In this document: in pieces, positions 11,086 through 22,807 of the stretch
Layout: every line of letters begins with the position of its first letter
How positions within the stretch are numbered: the first letter of the stretch is position 1
NCBI GenBank assembly: GCA_035772735.1
Contig: JASDFA010000010.1
Span: 127,791,501 to 127,855,500 of the forward strand
Length of the DNA: 64,000 nt
Source: Datura wrightii
Lineage: Eukaryota; Streptophyta; Magnoliopsida; Solanales; Solanaceae
Reading direction: 5' to 3'
Notes under the pieces: model-generated
Databases searched by the model: none
The model's input: the letters and a program-made list of their open reading frames with translations, nothing else
Told to the model about the DNA's origin: nothing
Program-made: the position numbers and the translations under genes

Positions 11086-12610
11086 TGATCTTGGGCATAT
11101 TTATATGACCAAACTCTGGATTTTCAACCATACGGGAGCCTAGTTAAGGATAATACTGATGTATTCATGTATGTTTTGAGTTAATTATGTTTCTTTCTTT
11201 TTGGACTAATAATTGTGTTGTGACTTTGCAGGTGGATAAGACAAAAGTTTCAGCCGGAAGTAGCGAGTGAAACTCCGAGTGGGAGTATGGGAATGTTTGG
11301 AGAGCATTAACACTGATTTGGAAGTTCACCACTGTGTCACATTAAGGAATGTTCACGTTGAACAATGGGCCACAGTGCATTGGTAGAAGAAGAAAATTAT
11401 TGAATTTGGAAGCCGCAAAACAGTAAGGGTCCGCGATGGGTTCGTATCATGGGGAAGACTTGGCGCGTTAAGCTTCGTGACATGGAGCTTAAGAATTCAG
11501 ATATCCCAATTTCCAGTGAGGGTCCGCGACAGCTGCGTATCACAGACCAAATCCTCTGCATTCAGCTCCGTGACACGGAGCAATGGTTTCCAGCTTTGTC
11601 CCATTTCCAGTGCACCTCCGCGATAGCTCCGTGTCACAGTGCCAGTTCTCCGCGATGAGTTCCGTGCCATGGAGCTAGTTTGTCACAGTGTAATTTTTAA
11701 TCTGTATAAATAGAACACTTAGAATTTTATTTTTCATTATTTGAAATATTGGCAACAACGTGGGACAGAAGAGTTGAGCTGAAGAAAATTCTAGGGTTCT
11801 TTCTCTTGTCTTTTCTTCTAAAATTCAATTGTTCTCATGTTAGAAACTTGTTTGGAGATGTTTAATCAACGAATGAGTGGCTAAATTGCCTAATTTTGAG
11901 GTTAAGGCTATTTGTATGATTGTATACTTTTATTTTATTTTCATCCAAATGTTCTTCTCTCTTGGATGGTTGTTCCCTATTCCTGCTTTTGGTATTTTAA
12001 TGTTTGGCCAACATTGAGATAAATTTATAACCTTAATGTGACTCTGAAAAGGAGAATTAATAGGGTAGAATGAGGAATAGGGGAATATATTCTTATCTTT
12101 GCTATAAATCAAAGGTCAAATTCGTGTGCATGTAACAAATATACTTGTAATGCCATATTTGGTTAACAATGGAAACTAATTAGACTAGACCTAAGATGAG
12201 TTATTGCATCACAAATTGATATGTGTAGTTGCAAGGTTCATAATTAGGCTATTGACTAGAGGTTCGAAAGACCATACTCAGACTTAAAGTTTTCCCAACC
12301 ATCAACTCGATAGAGAAGAAGGCTAAAGAAAAATATAAGTTTTACCTGACTGCATTCCATGCCTTAAACTTAGATTATTCTTGCTATTGTTTCAATCGAT
12401 TTTCTTAGCGTCATTTAGTATTACTTCTTATATTATCAATTATCAAACACCTAATTCATAGTGTTACTTACACACTTGTGTAGATTAATTTTGAATACTA
12501 AAATAGGAAAAATCACTAAGTTATAGTCCTGTGGTTTCGATATCTGTCTTGCAAGAGCCACTATATTACTTGTACGACCACGTGCACTTGCGTGCGTTTG
12601 GGCGACAACA
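11086..12610 (+). repeat. Element C 5' LTR
   Basis: 1525 bp. The U3 part at 11415-11690 is packed with CCGTGAC-type words, among them the 15-bp palindrome CTCCGTGACACGGAG at 11566-11580. A TATA box follows at 11705-11712. The U5 end has the conserved run GAGCCACTATATTACTTG, then CACGTGCACTTGCGTG, shared (reverse orientation) with element I. Confidence 0.92.
11705..11712 (+). promoter_or_regulatory. TATA box in element C 5' LTR
   Basis: TATAAATA within GTATAAATAGAACACTTAG. The same 19-base core is found, on the minus strand, in both LTRs of element I (58576-58592 area and 62921-62937 area). It lies about 125 bp after the CTCCGTGACACGGAG palindrome. This is a likely RNA polymerase II core promoter, by position and sequence only. 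Confidence 0.7.
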
Positions 12611-12616
12611 AGTTTT

Positions 12617-12634
12617 TGGCGCCGTTGTCAGGGA
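12617..12634 (+). other. Primer binding site of element C
   Basis: TGGCGCCGTTGTCAGGGA, six bases after the LTR end, is the kind of PBS usual for Athila-type elements and generally assigned to an Asp tRNA. It is nearly the same as the PBS of element I, including the AGTTTT between LTR and PBS. Confidence 0.82.
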
Positions 12635-12761
12635 CTGGCAAAATTAGTAAAATTTTTGAGCTTTAGTTTTTGTAAGTTTTTTGCAAGTGTTGAAAACTTG
12701 ATCTTAGCTGCTACACTTGCAAGTATAGGGCAATTTCTGAACACTGGCAAGGAATAAAGAA

Positions 12762-13295
12762 TTGGTGGACCCATTTTTGGAGCTGGAAAGACAGTTTCAT
12801 TTGCAAAGGAGAGAAGCTCTCAAAAGGAAGTTGTAGTTTCTATAAAGGGAAATACTAGAACAATAACAACATCCACCAGTTGGGACGGCAGAGTTATTGC
12901 CTGAAGTAATGGAAGCAAGACCAGTATGCGAGGTGGCAATCCCATACGTGAATAATGTCACCTCTAGCATCCGCAGGCCGAAGCTAGAAGGTAGATTTGT
13001 GTTGAAACAGAATATGGTGCACCTATTGAATACTAGTGGACAATTCACAGGTCTCCCTTATGAAGATCCGCAGCAGCACCTACAAAATTTTCTGAAGATC
13101 AGTGACACATATATACCATAGGGGTATCATCAGATTATGTGAGGCTTACCTTGTTCCCGTTTTCCTTGTTGGGGGAAGCGAAGAGGTGGGTAAAGGCTGA
13201 ACCACCTAACTCTATTACCGCATGGGATGATCTGGTAAAGAAACTCTTAATCAGGTTCTTTCCTTCAGCGAAGACAATGAGGCATAGAAGTCAGA
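12762..13295 (+). pseudogene. gag: Element C gag, 5' part (broken by element D)
   Basis: Athila-type gag. From 12762 the frame reads VDPFLELERQFHLQRREALK, then stops (near 12834), then MEARPVCEVAIPYVNNVTSS and SGQFTGLPYEDPQQHLQNFL. After a one-base slip at the TAG near 13119 the capsid core continues (GVSSDYVRLTLFPFSLLGEA, AWDDLVKKLLIRFFPSAKTM) to 13295. There D is inserted after the codons for RSQ. The gene resumes at 37261 with ILSFKQRNGENLYHAWERF. The join is exact once one copy of TCAGA is removed. Confidence 0.87.
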
Positions 13296-16200
13296 TGTCG
13301 CGCCCCATTTTCCTCGCGGAAAGTGGAACTCAACATGTGACAACTCTTAAGAGTTAATTGAAAAGAGAAGAGTCGCCACCTAACGAATTGAGGTGCGTTA
13401 GGGCACCGTACTAACCTAAAGGTCTGTTATACTAGCCTAGGTCACCAGAGTCGGGTAAGGGTTCAAGTCACCTCGAAAGGAAGGTGTTAGCCACCTTTCG
13501 AGGTCCACAAATGTGGGTCCCTTCTAAATTCATTATTATGTGGGGGTATTTACTAATCAATCAAATAAGATTGATTTTAAGTCTTTTATGTAAAAACGAC
13601 TTAAATAAACTAAGTGATAAGAATGAAGAAGATCGTGACAATATAATGAAAGGAGTAAATTTAGCAATTTATTCAAATAAGGATTGACAAATAAAGGCAA
13701 ACAATAATAAATAAATAATAAATTAAGAAGAAACAATAACAAAACAAATAAATAAAAATTTTAAGGATTGGACCGAACCTCAAAGAGGCGCCTACATATC
13801 CCAAAAGGGAATCAGGTCAAACGTAGTTCTGCACCTAAAAAGGGGGTTATTTTAACCTAACGGGATCACCCCGTGCAACTAAAATAATATTTCACAATCA
13901 TTTAAGATTGCTCGTATTATTCAGCGAGCACAGACTATCATGTCCCAACTAAACACCTAATTGATTAATTATTAGTCTTAAATCATTCTAAACAAGTGAA
14001 AGAAACTAACATCCTTGCATGTGCCTACCCGTCTCAATCCTAATGTCCAAGAGGTGATGGACTGCTAAATTTGGATGTTGGGTCTAAGACATACATAGGG
14101 CTATATTAAAGGTGATTAACGTCAGATAAGAGCATAATATAAAATAGCATGTAATTGTTTCACATAAGCCTCTGTAGATGTTATCCAAACAAGTGTAAAC
14201 AGGTTGCAATTCCTACGGACATGATTTCTAAAAGAAGGTGGATAGATGAATTTATGTCAGATAAGCAAGTCTTCTAATATCAAGAAATTTATCGACAGTT
14301 TTATTGACGTGGACAAGTTGTGGCCTATAAGTAAGATTAACAATCACCAAGTTTAATTTAAACAAGTTGTTACTGACTAGATCTTAGATATAAACAACTT
14401 TATTAAACATTCCAACATTATTAAGGGTAAACATATTAAGGATACAAACTTATACTGAAGGTAATTTCTATACGCAGAATTACTAAAATTTAAACATAAG
14501 ATGTGTTTTGAATCCAATTGTTTAGCTCCTATAGGCATGATTTCTAGAAGAAGTAATTAAAATCATGTTACTTCTATAGGCATGAGTTCTAGTTATGGCC
14601 ATGATTTCTATTGTTGCATATATTATTAAAATCCTATGAACATGCTTTCTAGGTGAAGCTAGTATTTTTTTAAAAAACATACAAACCCCCCACCCCCGTA
14701 GACCCCATATTCACTATTATTATCGTTTTTACAATTATTGCAAATTTAAAAAAAATAACAAATTAATACAAATATTAAAAGAACTAAATAAATAAAAATA
14801 GATCCATAGTCTTTTGTGTCCCGGGCGACTCTTTATTCCGAACTAGGGTAACCTGTTAAACAAATGACACAACAGATATGCACGTACAAAACATATTCGG
14901 GAATCCATAATTCACAAGTTAATTGGTTTTTTACATAATACTAATGAAAATAGATTACTTATGAAACTTAAGAATACATACTTAAAGAATTATCATGATG
15001 CAAGTACAAGTTTACATATTGTTATCATAAAAGTATAAAGAAAAATAACTAACCGGTTAATCAAATAAATAATAGAGCAACAACCAACAATTCTGAAAGA
15101 CTTCGCCAACAAATTGAGACCCAAACTTCAACACGTCAACATCACAAGGACCTCGTGGGTCCCGAGCAGTGTTCGTGTTGAAGTGGGACGGAAGAGCGAT
15201 GATTTTAAAAGGAATAGAGCAATACTTAAAAAAAAGGTATTCAGTTCTATCACCATGTTCGAATTCATCGCAGAGGGGAGGAAAATCCCTTTATATAGCC
15301 CTACACAAGAGATGAATGAAGGAAAAATAAAATTATTCGAAGAATCTATTAGAGATTTAAAAGGAAAGGAAAACAACAAAAAGAAATCAGTCAAAGGGAT
15401 TTTCCTTAGAAAAATATAATTTGCCAAATCCAGATATTAATTACGGCTACCTTTAAGATCGGAAATAGAATTTAAGAAGGAAACCATTCAGGAATACTCA
15501 ATCAATTCAAATAATATGCAAATCTAATTAATTAAGAAAAAATAATATCGTTGAAAAGTCAAACATACAATAAGTAATACCAGACATGCATTATTGTAAT
15601 TGGAGAAGGAAAATAATTTAACTTTCTAAGGACAGTAAAATTTTGATATAGCCATATTTTGAACCAATAAATAGTCCTGCATATCAATCAACACAAATTT
15701 TCCTTAGATGTAAAATAAACAATTTCCATGACTAACAAATAATAAGTTGTTCTATATTTCAAATCACCATTTTTAGCGCCTTAATTAAATTCCAATTAAT
15801 GAGAAAATTGAGACGATCAAATCACGAGATTAATTAAGGGATTTTACAAACTTAGCATCTTAAATTCATCATATAAACATCATTCTGCCCAATTTAAGGG
15901 GGAATAAGTAAAATGCCGACAGGCCAACCAACTATATTTATAAAAAATGCAACGCGTCATGTATCCATTTCTATGATACGGGAATGAAAATAATACTAGA
16001 ATCTTTATGTAGAGAGTGAGAAGAACAATAAAGAATGATGTATTCACACACTAGAACACAAACTTAAATAATCAAAATGAAACCTAGTTAAAATTTCCGT
16101 AGAACTAAAGAACTTGACGATAATCTGAATGTAAGCATAGGATAATAATCAAACATTCAATGAACTCACTTGCACCTAGCAAATATGATTAACTAAAATA

Positions 16201-17299
16201 AATAAATAGGTAAAAGGAAAGGAAGAAAATTTTTACAGACAAATCAGTCTAAAATAAAATAAAAACATGTTTGACCATCATAAATCGGGTTGTGCCCATG
16301 GTGGTCGGTGAAGGAGAGGGGTTCGATTAGATGGAGGTTATTTTCGGACGGATCTGGGGTTTTACCTGTGGTCATAGAGGAAGGAAAATGGAGGGGTGAC
16401 TGGATTTTTCGCGGTGCTGGGAGTGGAAATCGAGTTTAGCCGATGAGAGGAGAGAAAAGAGAAGAGGAAGATGGTGGTGAGGGGTGCGGCGTTCACCGGT
16501 GGTGGTCGGCAGTGAGGAGGAAGAGGAGGAGAGAGTTGGCAGGAGAGAAAGTGGTCGGAGGTAAGAAGAGTAAAATGGTGCGGCGGTTGTGGGAAGATGA
16601 GGGAGGCCGAGGGGGAAAGGAGAGAGGTGGCTTAGAGGAAGAGAAGGGAACTGGGTCTAGCCGCTTTTGTAGGTGGTGCATTGCTCGGTGGTCACGGCAG
16701 TGAGGGGAGAAACGGAGATGAGAAGGAGCGAAGAGAGGGGTGCAGGAAATAATGGTGAGAGGGGAGGCTCGCCGGTGGCTGCCGGAAGTAATGGTGGTGC
16801 GGCGCTGGTGTTTCCTTGGTGAAACGGGAGAGGGAAAAGAGGGAGTAGGGATGACTGTTGCTGGTTTAGGGAGAGGGAAAATGAAAATGTTAACTAGTGT
16901 TTGGGGAATTTTTTGATAAATAAGGGAATGGGTAGGGTTAATTATCAACTGTAGGATTAAAAGAGATGGACGGCTAGGATTGATTCTGGGATAAATGGGT
17001 CAGTTTATGGATATATCCACGGGGCGCGAATTGGGTATATGGGTTGAATTTAATTGATGGCTGAAATTGAATTTAAATAGTAACCAGAATGGTAAAAATA
17101 GGCTAAAATTGACATAATTTAAGCAGAAAGTGGCTAAACTTTAAATAAATTGAATGAAATTAAATAGAAAGTGGCTGGAATTTAAATGAATTGGAGGAAA
17201 ATTTAGTTATCTACTATTAAATCAATGAAAATACTACACTCGTAAATAATTTAATAAATAGTAATATAATAGTTTAAATTGTGGGAATATCATATAAAT
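13296..17299 (-). repeat. Element D 3' LTR, part 1 (left copy)
   Basis: U5-side part of the left LTR, closely matching 32733-36760 of the right copy. It starts TGTCGCGCCCC. At 13369-13379 AGAGTCGCCAC repeats the end of the PBS. At 13764-13830 is a conserved block around GGCGCCTACATATCCC. At about 16300-16900 there is a GC-rich, strongly purine-rich island. E is inserted after 17299. Open frames seen here are not kept between the two LTR copies, so I call no gene in it. Confidence 0.9.
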
Positions 17300-19581
17300 T
17301 GTTATACCCCGTAAATTCTTGACATTTAGATGGCCTATTCGCATGTTGGTTAAGAGTTTTAGAATGCCATACATGCTAGAAAAAGGCCCAGGGAAAGACC
17401 GGACAAGCGCCACATCGAACCATCACAAGAGAAGGCTGGGCAGACCCCCTCCGTGATGGCCAACGTGTCACGGAGGGCTCACTTACGCGTCGGCCGGCGT
17501 GTCACGGAGGTGAGGTCCAGCCCCAAGTATATAAGCGCCCACTTCCTTTTTTTGTGATAATCATCAGATATTTTCCAGTGAGCAAATAGAAAACAGAGAG
17601 GACGAAGGGTTTAATATAAATTCCTTTCATTTACGTTGTTAAACACGATCCAAACTCAAAATAACTTCGGGTAGCGAGGTATTTAGCTGAAGGGAGCATT
17701 CCTACGGAGTTAGTTTCGGGAAATTCGGCCGGCGAATCGCCGTCTCACCGAGCTAAGGTAAGTGGAATTGCTCCAAATTAGTGTCAATATACTCCTAGCC
17801 TTAAAGTGAGTATTTCTCCCTTCTGGATTTCCGAGAAATAGCGATTTTTCGGTTGTTTTTCGATAAGTCAAAGTTTGGGCTATATATATATTCAAAGTAG
17901 TGTTTTCTTTCAAAATATTGATGAATTTAGTTCTAATTGCTATAAATATGAATGCAGTTGGAAGAAATAGCTGGATATTGGCCGAGCTACACCAGTTAGC
18001 CAAGAAGTTAGTAACTGAGGTATGTAAAGCTAGTTTCTTCGTCAAGTTAGTAATTCTAGCATAGTAAAATAGAGTAAATTCCAGAAGAAAGTTTCAGAAG
18101 CCGAGTATTATGCCCAGTGTGAATTCAGTAAGCATGTCTAAGTTATTATACCATATGCAGAATAAAAGTCAGTAAATTAGTATCAAATAGCGAGATATGA
18201 TTCCAGACTTAGTATAACTCAGTATCAGATTCAGTTTAATTCAGCAAGAGATTCAGAATAGAATATCAGATCACGGACAGTATTATCATATTTATTTTAC
18301 ATGTTATATGTGATTGTTGTTGCTTGTGGAGACCTGATTATTTTATGTGGGCACCCTTAGTGCTTCCTTGCTGCCCCAGGGTTAATAGATGTGTCAACTC
18401 GCTCGCCAGAGGGTGAGGATACATCACTCCAAGGAGTGCCATTCCCCATAGCAGGCTGATCAGCATTATAGCATACCCCTGTCGAGCGCTTGCGCCCAGG
18501 GCACAGATTACAGATTATAGATCACAAATCTCATATTACAGTTTACATGAGTCCTCCGGACTTAGATACAACTATAGTCAGGGGCCCAGAGATCCCAAGA
18601 TGCATACCCATGGGGCCGGCGGGATGCTCATAGTTACTAGATCAGTGGAGTGAATCGTTATTTTTGGATGGCGACTCGGGTAGGGTATATAGATTTTGTG
18701 TTGATTGGTACCTTCCGGCTTATGGGGGCTGGTATAGGTTCTTGTATGCTATATGTGTTATTTATTAAATTGATAGATAGCAAGACGCTGCATTGACAGG
18801 TATGATTCTCACCTTCTCTCCGGTATAGTTAAGCTTAGTTTAGATTCTGCCATCCCAGACAATCTTTGCCATCTTCTATTATTCAGTAATTCTTAGTATT
18901 ACTGTCTATTTTCAGTTATGTTTAGTTATTGCTTTGCATACTCAGTACCTATGGTACTGACGCCTGTTTGGCGGTGCTGCATTACTTGCCTGCAGGTACT
19001 CATAGACGAGGAGCCGATCCCTCATAATTCTAGCCAGCACACAGAGTCATCAGCTCCTGTCATCCGGATCTTGATAGCTAGAGGTTTATTTCTCATTTTG
19101 TTGTACAGTACGGGTAGGCCGAGGCCCTGTCCCGACCATCTTATTATCATTCTTAGAGGCTTGCAGATTGTATATTCACTGTGGTTAGTCGTACCGATCG
19201 TGTGAGGCCGTGTGTACGTTTTAGTTTGTTTATGATGTCTATGTGGGGCCTTGTATAGTTGATAGTTGGTGACCTTGTAGGTCACAGAGCAGTTTAGCAT
19301 TAGTTCAGCTTTTCAGTGAAACTAGTCAGCATGGTAGCCTTGTCAGCCCACATAGGTTCCTTTATACTCCTATCGTTCTGGTCAGTTGTTGTTTTATTAC
19401 AAGAGGCTATAGGCCTAGTCGGCCAGAGGCTGTATTTATAGTTGTTATATAGCCCGTTGGTTCCATGAATCCAGGGTTAGAGACAGCCTGACACCAGAAG
19501 TTCTTAGGCTCAGTAGTCCAGCAGTCCAGGTCTTAGTAGGGCACCAGGTGCCAGTCACGCCTGCCAAGGCGGGGCGTGACA
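17300..19581 (+). repeat. Element E 5' LTR
   Basis: Begins TGTTATACCCCGTAAA and ends GGGGCGTGACA. In the first 240 bp it has the inverted repeat CTCCGTGA (17449-17456) / TCACGGAG (17468-17475), one more GTCACGGAGG near 17511, and a TATA box at 17528. The middle part, 17998-19320, is missing from the right LTR. Open frames such as 18918-19205 are chance frames in LTR sequence. Confidence 0.9.
17449..17535 (+). promoter_or_regulatory. Inverted CTCCGTGA/TCACGGAG pair and TATA box in element E LTR
   Basis: Perfect 8-bp arms with an 11-bp spacer (17449-17475), then TATATAAG at 17528-17535. The arms are the same word as the palindromes upstream of the TATA box in C and in the 33-bp repeats of I. 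In the right LTR of E the left arm has changed to CTCCGCAA while the right arm is kept. Its role as a promoter element is inferred from position. Confidence 0.6.
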
Positions 19582-19585
19582 AACT

Positions 19586-19597
19586 TGGTATCAGAGC
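19586..19597 (+). other. Primer binding site of element E
   Basis: TGGTATCAGAGC, four bases after the LTR end, is complementary in type to the 3' end of initiator methionine tRNA, the usual primer for Tekay/Del-type elements. Confidence 0.85.
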
Positions 19598-19795
19598 AGG
19601 TCGTATCTTTGGGAGTCTACAAGCTGTGCTAAGTAGAGTCTTGTCTATGGATGTGTTGTGCACCACATACCATAGGCAGGAGGCTGCAAGGCATGATACG
19701 ATGGTTAATTTTTCTTCATATTCAGTCGTGCTATAGAGCAGTACAGTATAGGGTTAAGTCCCTAAAGCTTATCATACTCTTTGTTTACAGATAAA

Positions 19796-21030
19796 ATGGC
19801 AAACCAGCGACATCCTATCACAGGTAGAAGATTGGATACCGCAGCAGGAGAAGGCACCAGCAGGATGCCTTAGCCTCATTTAGAATCAACCCGATCTGAG
19901 GGCGATACAGAGGCATCATCTCGACCTTCACAGCAGTCCCCACCCCACCAGGAGCCACTCGGGAAGACATTACCTCCGACAGTTCCTGTACCTACACCAT
20001 CCGACCGAGAAATTTGAAGTGTAGTAGTTATGTTGGCACAAATGATGGCTACTCAGCGCTAGTCAGTGCCACCCATAACAGCAGAATCATCAGGTGGGCC
20101 TGGTAGTTCGAGGGTCTGAGAATTTTTGGCACTAGGTCCCCCGCAGTTCACAGGGTCGGATTAGGTAGAGGACCCCTAGGACTTCCTAGATTAGATGCAG
20201 AGAATCTTCCGAGTGATGCATGTGACATCTGCAGAGTCGGTTGATTAGCATTATTCCAGCTGCGGGATATTGCTGTGTTGTGGTACGAGAGTTGGGAAAG
20301 GTCTCGAGGGAGAGATGTTGCCCCTCCGACCTTGTCCAACTTTTCAGAGGCTTTCCTTGACCGTTATGTGCCACGAGAAATTTGACAGGCTCGAACGAAC
20401 CAGTTTTTGCACTTGGAGCAGGGGGCGAGAAGTGTACGGGAGTACGCCCTGCAGTTCGATTCCTTGGCCTGCTATGCTCTAGCCTTTGTGGACACCATGC
20501 CATCTAGATTCCACCGGTTTATTACGGGTCTGAACCCAGAATATATTGAGGCATGCAAGACAACTACACTGCGGGAAGATATGGATATTTCTCGGGTGCA
20601 GGCCTTTGCCCAGACTATTGAGGGCCTTAGACAGCGGAAACAGGATAGCAGACGAATAAATCAGGAATAGCGCCGCAGGGATAGATCAGATGAGATACAG
20701 GGGGAGATTTAGAAAGGGACTAGGCCACGGTTGTAAGATAGACCACGTAGACCCCCGCCTCCATCACAGCAGCAGAGGGGTAGATTTGGTCGCCGGGGAT
20801 AGACAGAGTCCGGCGGGAGTTCTCGAATGGTAGATTCACCCCAGCAGAGGAAGGCAGAGCAGGGCAGAGCAGAGTAGGTACACACCCCCACCTTGCCCTA
20901 TTTGCAGCCGACCCCACACTGGAGCTTGCAGATATGGCTCCACAGGGTGTTATATATGCGGGCAGGAGGGTCATGTGATGAGAGACTGTCCAACTAGGGG
21001 TCAGGGTAATCGAGATAGACAGGATAAGGT
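19796..21030 (+). pseudogene. gag: Element E gag (broken)
   Basis: Starts MANQRHPITGRRLDTAAG at 19796. A Ser/Pro-rich N-terminus has stops near 19871 and 20016. The capsid core is readable in pieces (PPQFTGSD, LWYESWERSRGRD, then QGARSVREYALQFDSLACYA in the open piece 20407-20670, FHRFITGLNPEY). Gln/Arg-rich linkers follow. Near 20900-20985 there is a small Cys/His cluster CPICSRPHTGAC and a classic CCHC zinc knuckle CYICGQEGHVMRDC. A frameshift lies between the capsid piece and the zinc knuckle. Family and limits are clear; the gene is dead. Confidence 0.83.
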
Positions 21031-21189
21031 GTCAGTAGGGCCGCAAGCTCCAGCAACCTCGGTAGGGCGTAGGCCCTCAGTCCCAGCAGGCAGGGGTCGA
21101 GGCTGATCATGGGCCTCGAGTTCAGGTATGGGCCTAAGCCGTACCTATGCATTACAAGGGAGGCAGGACTCAGAGGCGTCTCCATATGG

Positions 21190-21600
21190 GGTAACAGGTG
21201 TGATGACTATTTTCGCTCACCCTGCTTATGTATTGATTGATCCAGGATCTACCTTGTCCTACGTTACCCCATTTGTGGCTTGAAAGTTCAGTGTTGTACT
21301 AGAGTTGCTTCAGCAACCCTTTTCAGTATCTACACCCATCGGTGACTCCATCATAGCCATAAGGGTTTATCGAGGGTGTACAGTAGAGGTTGCTGATCTT
21401 CAGACCACAGTAGATTTGGTAGAATTAGAGATGATTGATTTCGATGCCATTATGGGTATGGATTGGTTAGTGTCGTGCTATGCCAATGTAGAATGCTGGA
21501 CCAAGACGGTCCGATTCCACTTTTCAGGGGAGGCAGTATGATAGTGGAAGGGCAGTACAACTACGCCAAAAGGTAGGTTTATTTCCTACCTTCAGGCAAG
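21190..21600 (+). pseudogene. Element E aspartic protease (broken)
   Basis: Retropepsin-type part of pol. It reads GVMTIFAHPAYVLIDPGSTL with the lineage-typical Asp-Pro-Gly, then SYVTPFVA. One TGA near 21282 breaks it. The open piece 21305-21541 gives LQQPFSVSTPIGDSI and ends in the second signature DFDAIMGMDWLVSCYANVEC. Two stops (near 21540) separate it from the link GRFISYLQARKLIAKGC that leads into RT. Compared with A, much of the domain is readable in one phase. Confidence 0.8.
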
Positions 21601-21604
21601 AAAG

Positions 21605-22638
21605 TTGATAGCTAAGGGATGCATTTACCACATAGTTAGAGTCCAGGATGTTCGGGTAGAGCCTCCGACTCTCCAGTTTGTTCCAGTGGTTAATAAATTC
21701 CCCGACGTATTCCTAGATGAGCTACTTGTTAATCCCCCAGAAAGAGAAATAGATTTTGCAATTGATTTGCTACCAGGAACTCAGCCCATATCGATCCCTC
21801 CGTATCATATGGCTCCTGCTGAACTCAGAGAACTAAAGGAGCAGCTGAAGGATCTGTTAGATAAGGGCTTTATTAGGCCGAGTACTTTACCTTGGGGTGC
21901 ATCGGTTCTGTTTGTGAGAAAGAAGGACAGCTCCCTCCGCATGTGTATAGACTACCGGCAGTTGAACAAGGTTACAGTCAAGAATAAGTATCCGCTTCCC
22001 AGAATAGATGATTTGTTTGATCAGTTACAGGGGGCTAGATATTTCTCCAACATTGACTTACGTTCCGGATATCATCAGGTTCGAGTTCGTGAAAGGGACA
22101 TTCTGAAGACTGCCTTCAGGACTAGATACAGACATTTTAAATTCCTAGTCATGTCCTTTGGGCTGACGAATGCTCCCACAGTATTCATGGACCTGATGAA
22201 CATCATCTTCAGACCATACTTGGACCTGTTTGTGATAGTGTTTATTGAAGATATTCTGGTGTATTCTCGCTCAGAGGCAGAACACCAGGATCATTTGTGG
22301 ACAATGCTCCAGATTCTTAGGGACCGTCAGCTGTATGCCAAGTTCTCTAAATATGAATTTTGGCTGAACTCAGTAGCCTTCTTGGGGCATATCGTGTCGG
22401 ATGTTGGTATACAAGTAGACACACATAAAAAAGAAGCAGTAAAAACATGGCCCGGACCTACCACTCTTACCGAAGTATGCAGTTTTCTAGGATTAGCAGG
22501 GTACTACAGAAGATTTGTTGAGGGATTCTCCACCATAGCGGCACCTCTGACTAAGCTGACGCAAAAAGCAGTAAAGTTTCAGTGGATGGAGACATGTGAG
22601 CAGAGTTTTCAAGAATTGAAAGACAGGTTGACCTCCGA
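21605..22638 (+). pseudogene. Element E reverse transcriptase (long open frame, one catalytic Asp replaced by Glu)
   Basis: An open run of about 345 codons covers the whole RT. Lead-in: CIYHIVRVQDV and DELLVNPPEREIDFAIDL. Fingers: GFIRPSTLPWGASVLFVRKK and CIDYRQLNKVTVKNKYP. Palm: YFSNIDLRSGYHQVRVRERD and VMSFGLTNAPTVFMDLM. Active site: FVIVFIEDILVYS. Thumb: AKFSKYEFWLNSVAFLGHIV. The F-x-D-D box reads F-I-E-D, so the first of the paired Asp is Glu. The frame ends soon after 22638, where a 169-bp tandem duplication shifts the reading. This is the longest pol frame in the window. Confidence 0.9.
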
Positions 22639-22807
22639 CCGAAGTACGCAGTTTTCTGGGATTAGCAGGGTACTACAGAAGATTTGTTGAGGGATTCTCC
22701 ACCATAGCGGCACCTCTGACTAAGCTGACACAAAAAGCAGTAAAGTTTCAGTGGACGGAGACATGTGAGCAGAGTTTCCAGGAATTGAAAGACAGGTTGA
22801 CCTCCGC
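22470..22807 (+). repeat. 169-bp tandem duplication inside element E pol
   Basis: Positions 22470-22638 and 22639-22807 are two adjacent copies starting CCGAAGTA(T/C)GCAG, differing by only a few bases. They cover the RT connection (SFLGLAGYYRRFVEGFSTIA to QSFQELKDRLTS). Since 169 is not a multiple of three, the second copy is out of phase with the first, which ends the RT frame. RNase H resumes in the second copy. The few differences suggest the duplication is recent relative to the age of the pol gene. Confidence 0.9.

Noticed and set aside
16493..16948. Pro/His/Ser-rich 151-codon frame on the minus strand (and 35655-36218)
   Set aside because: It stems from the CT-rich island in the LTR of D. 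The two LTR copies do not keep the same frame, so selection on a protein is unlikely.
18918..19205. 95-codon frame in the left LTR of E, with overlapping minus-strand frame
   Set aside because: Lies in the LTR part missing from the right copy, no recognisable domain, and open on both strands by chance.
19586..19597. Possible tRNA gene from the TGGTATCAGAGC and TGGCGCC matches
   Set aside because: Only the short tRNA 3' complement is present, at the exact place of a primer binding site; no cloverleaf nearby.
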